From assembly GCA_027622495.1 (NCBI GenBank), contig JAQBYL010000255.1, positions 1 through 6,314 on the forward strand: DNA of 6,314 bases, in the 5' to 3' direction. Under the pieces are notes generated by a model. The model ran no database searches and had not been told where the DNA came from. It saw only the letters and a program-made list of their open reading frames with translations. This stretch comes from Pseudomonadota bacterium (GTDB taxonomy: Bacteria > Pseudomonadota > Gammaproteobacteria > Pseudomonadales > Azotimanducaceae). Position numbers and translations under genes: made by a program. This document shows positions 5,910 to 6,314 of the stretch, piece after piece (the first letter of the stretch is position 1; every line of letters starts with the position of its first letter).

Positions 5910-6017
5910 TGTGATCCCAAGCTTAAATTGATGCTGCAGGCTCCGTGTGCGCTGCATGCGTGACAGGGTAAAGGTAACTCTGAACACCGCAATGTTCCAG
6001 CGACCACCACTCGGGCT

Positions 6018-6047
6018 TCTGCAAACAGCCAGCGAGTCGCCTACAAT
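6018..6047 (+). promoter_or_regulatory. Possible promoter of the symporter operon
   Basis: TACAAT (6042-6047) is a 5-of-6 match to the -10 consensus. Upstream, TCTGCA (6018-6023, 18-bp spacer) is only a weak -35. A start about seven bases downstream would leave a leader of roughly 20 bases before GTG 6076 and would exclude the upstream in-frame ATG at 6046. No comparably good box was seen for the divergent aldolase gene in 5910-6075. Confidence 0.4.
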
Positions 6048-6075
6048 GGGGTTCACTGAAAGCCGTCGAGGCAAC

Positions 6076-6192
6076 GTGGATTTTCTAACCGGCCTGCCAT
6101 ACTGGGGCATCATCGTTATCGTCGTCATTAATGCGATCATTGTCGCAAGGATGGACATTCAGGTGGACGAGACTGATCCCCCGCCCCAATGA
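6076..6192 (+). CDS. Small membrane protein, 38 aa, coupled to a sodium:solute symporter
   Basis: GTG at 6076 opens a 38-codon frame with GAGG four bases upstream. The product begins MDFLTGLPYWG, has one hydrophobic helix at about residues 9-24 rich in Ile and Val with Asn19 inside it, and ends in an acidic, proline-rich tail (VDETDPPPQ). Its TGA overlaps the next gene's start by four bases (ATGA), which strongly implies translational coupling and a shared role with the transporter. A small accessory subunit of the symporter is the natural inference; I do not recognise the family by name. ATG 6046 is in frame and would add ten residues (MGFTESRRGN), but it overlaps the likely -10 box and has no good ribosome site. 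Confidence 0.65.
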   Translation: MDFLTGLPYWGIIVIVVINAIIVARMDIQVDETDPPPQ

Positions 6193-6314
6193 TCGACTAT
6201 CTGGCCGAACACGCGATCACCCTGCTCCTTACGCTCGCCTACCTCATCTTCTGCCTGTGGGTCGGCCTGCACTTCCGGCAGAAAGCATCCGAGGGGGTTG
6301 GCAGCTTTTATTTA
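6189..6314 (+). CDS. Sodium:solute symporter (SSS family), N-terminal fragment cut by window edge
   Basis: ATG 6189 overlaps the preceding stop (ATGA), and the frame is open to the end of the window, giving 42 residues. The visible part is MIDYLAEH, a first membrane helix (about 10-28, ITLLLTLAYLIFCLWVGLHF) and then RQKASEGVGSFYL. The pattern of first helix, basic residues, then SxxxFYL is typical of the first helix and loop of SSS/SSF symporters, which import sugars, amino acids or organic acids with sodium. Only the start is visible, so the family is a good guess and the substrate unknown. The position divergent to an aldolase operon suggests uptake of an organic acid or sugar acid. Confidence 0.65.
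   Translation, partial: MIDYLAEHAITLLLTLAYLIFCLWVGLHFRQKASEGVGSFYL

Noticed and set aside
5910..6158. N-terminal extension of the aldolase to 6158
   Set aside because: The extra residues have no similarity to the family, overlap the divergent symporter promoter and small gene, and ATG 5909 has its own ribosome site.
1..6314. CRISPR array, rRNA, riboswitch or complete insertion sequence
   Set aside because: No regularly spaced long repeats, no rRNA-like segment, no recognised aptamer and no transposase with terminal repeats were seen.

Overview
The window looks like proteobacterial chromosome, most likely from an aerobic, probably marine or environmental gammaproteobacterium. This is an inference from the moderately high GC content, a DUF481 outer-membrane protein (so a Gram-negative envelope), an SSS-type solute symporter, an HpcH/HpaI aldolase and a thiolase-like/DUF35 pair. 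No gene here fixes the taxonomy.

Layout. Bases 1-539 hold the decayed C-terminal part of a tyrosine recombinase, cut by the window edge and by an internal deletion/frameshift. It points at a tRNA-Arg(ACG) gene on the minus strand (590-666), with a cluster of GTGACC repeats between them, as at an old integrative-element junction. The tRNA has a near-consensus promoter (682-710). On the plus strand follow a 39-residue membrane peptide (775-894), a thiolase-fold protein lacking the usual nucleophilic cysteine (905-2164) and its DUF35 zinc-ribbon/OB-fold partner (2164-2685), apparently one operon. Next are a DUF481 outer-membrane beta-barrel (2801-3796) and a family-3 periplasmic solute-binding protein without transporter partners (3837-4667). 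A strong GC hairpin (4684-4708) separates these from a convergent minus-strand operon.

The most interesting item is in that minus-strand operon. Downstream of an HpcH/HpaI-family aldolase (5909-5094) lies a 113-codon ArsC-like thioredoxin-fold gene (5056-4715) with an in-frame UGA at codon 14, exactly where the first cysteine of a CxxC redox motif is expected. A strong Shine-Dalgarno precedes the ATG, the frame stays open to a UAG stop, and a stem-loop with a GGU-containing apical loop sits 16-34 nt after the UGA. This is the arrangement of a bacterial selenocysteine gene (UTSC motif). Conventional ORF calling would start it inside the SECIS hairpin at a GTG (4984) and lose the active site.

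Divergently from the aldolase, a 38-residue membrane peptide (6076-6192) overlaps by four bases the start of a sodium:solute symporter that runs off the window. Aldolase, redox selenoprotein and symporter may form a locus for uptake and breakdown of an organic acid; that link is inference only.
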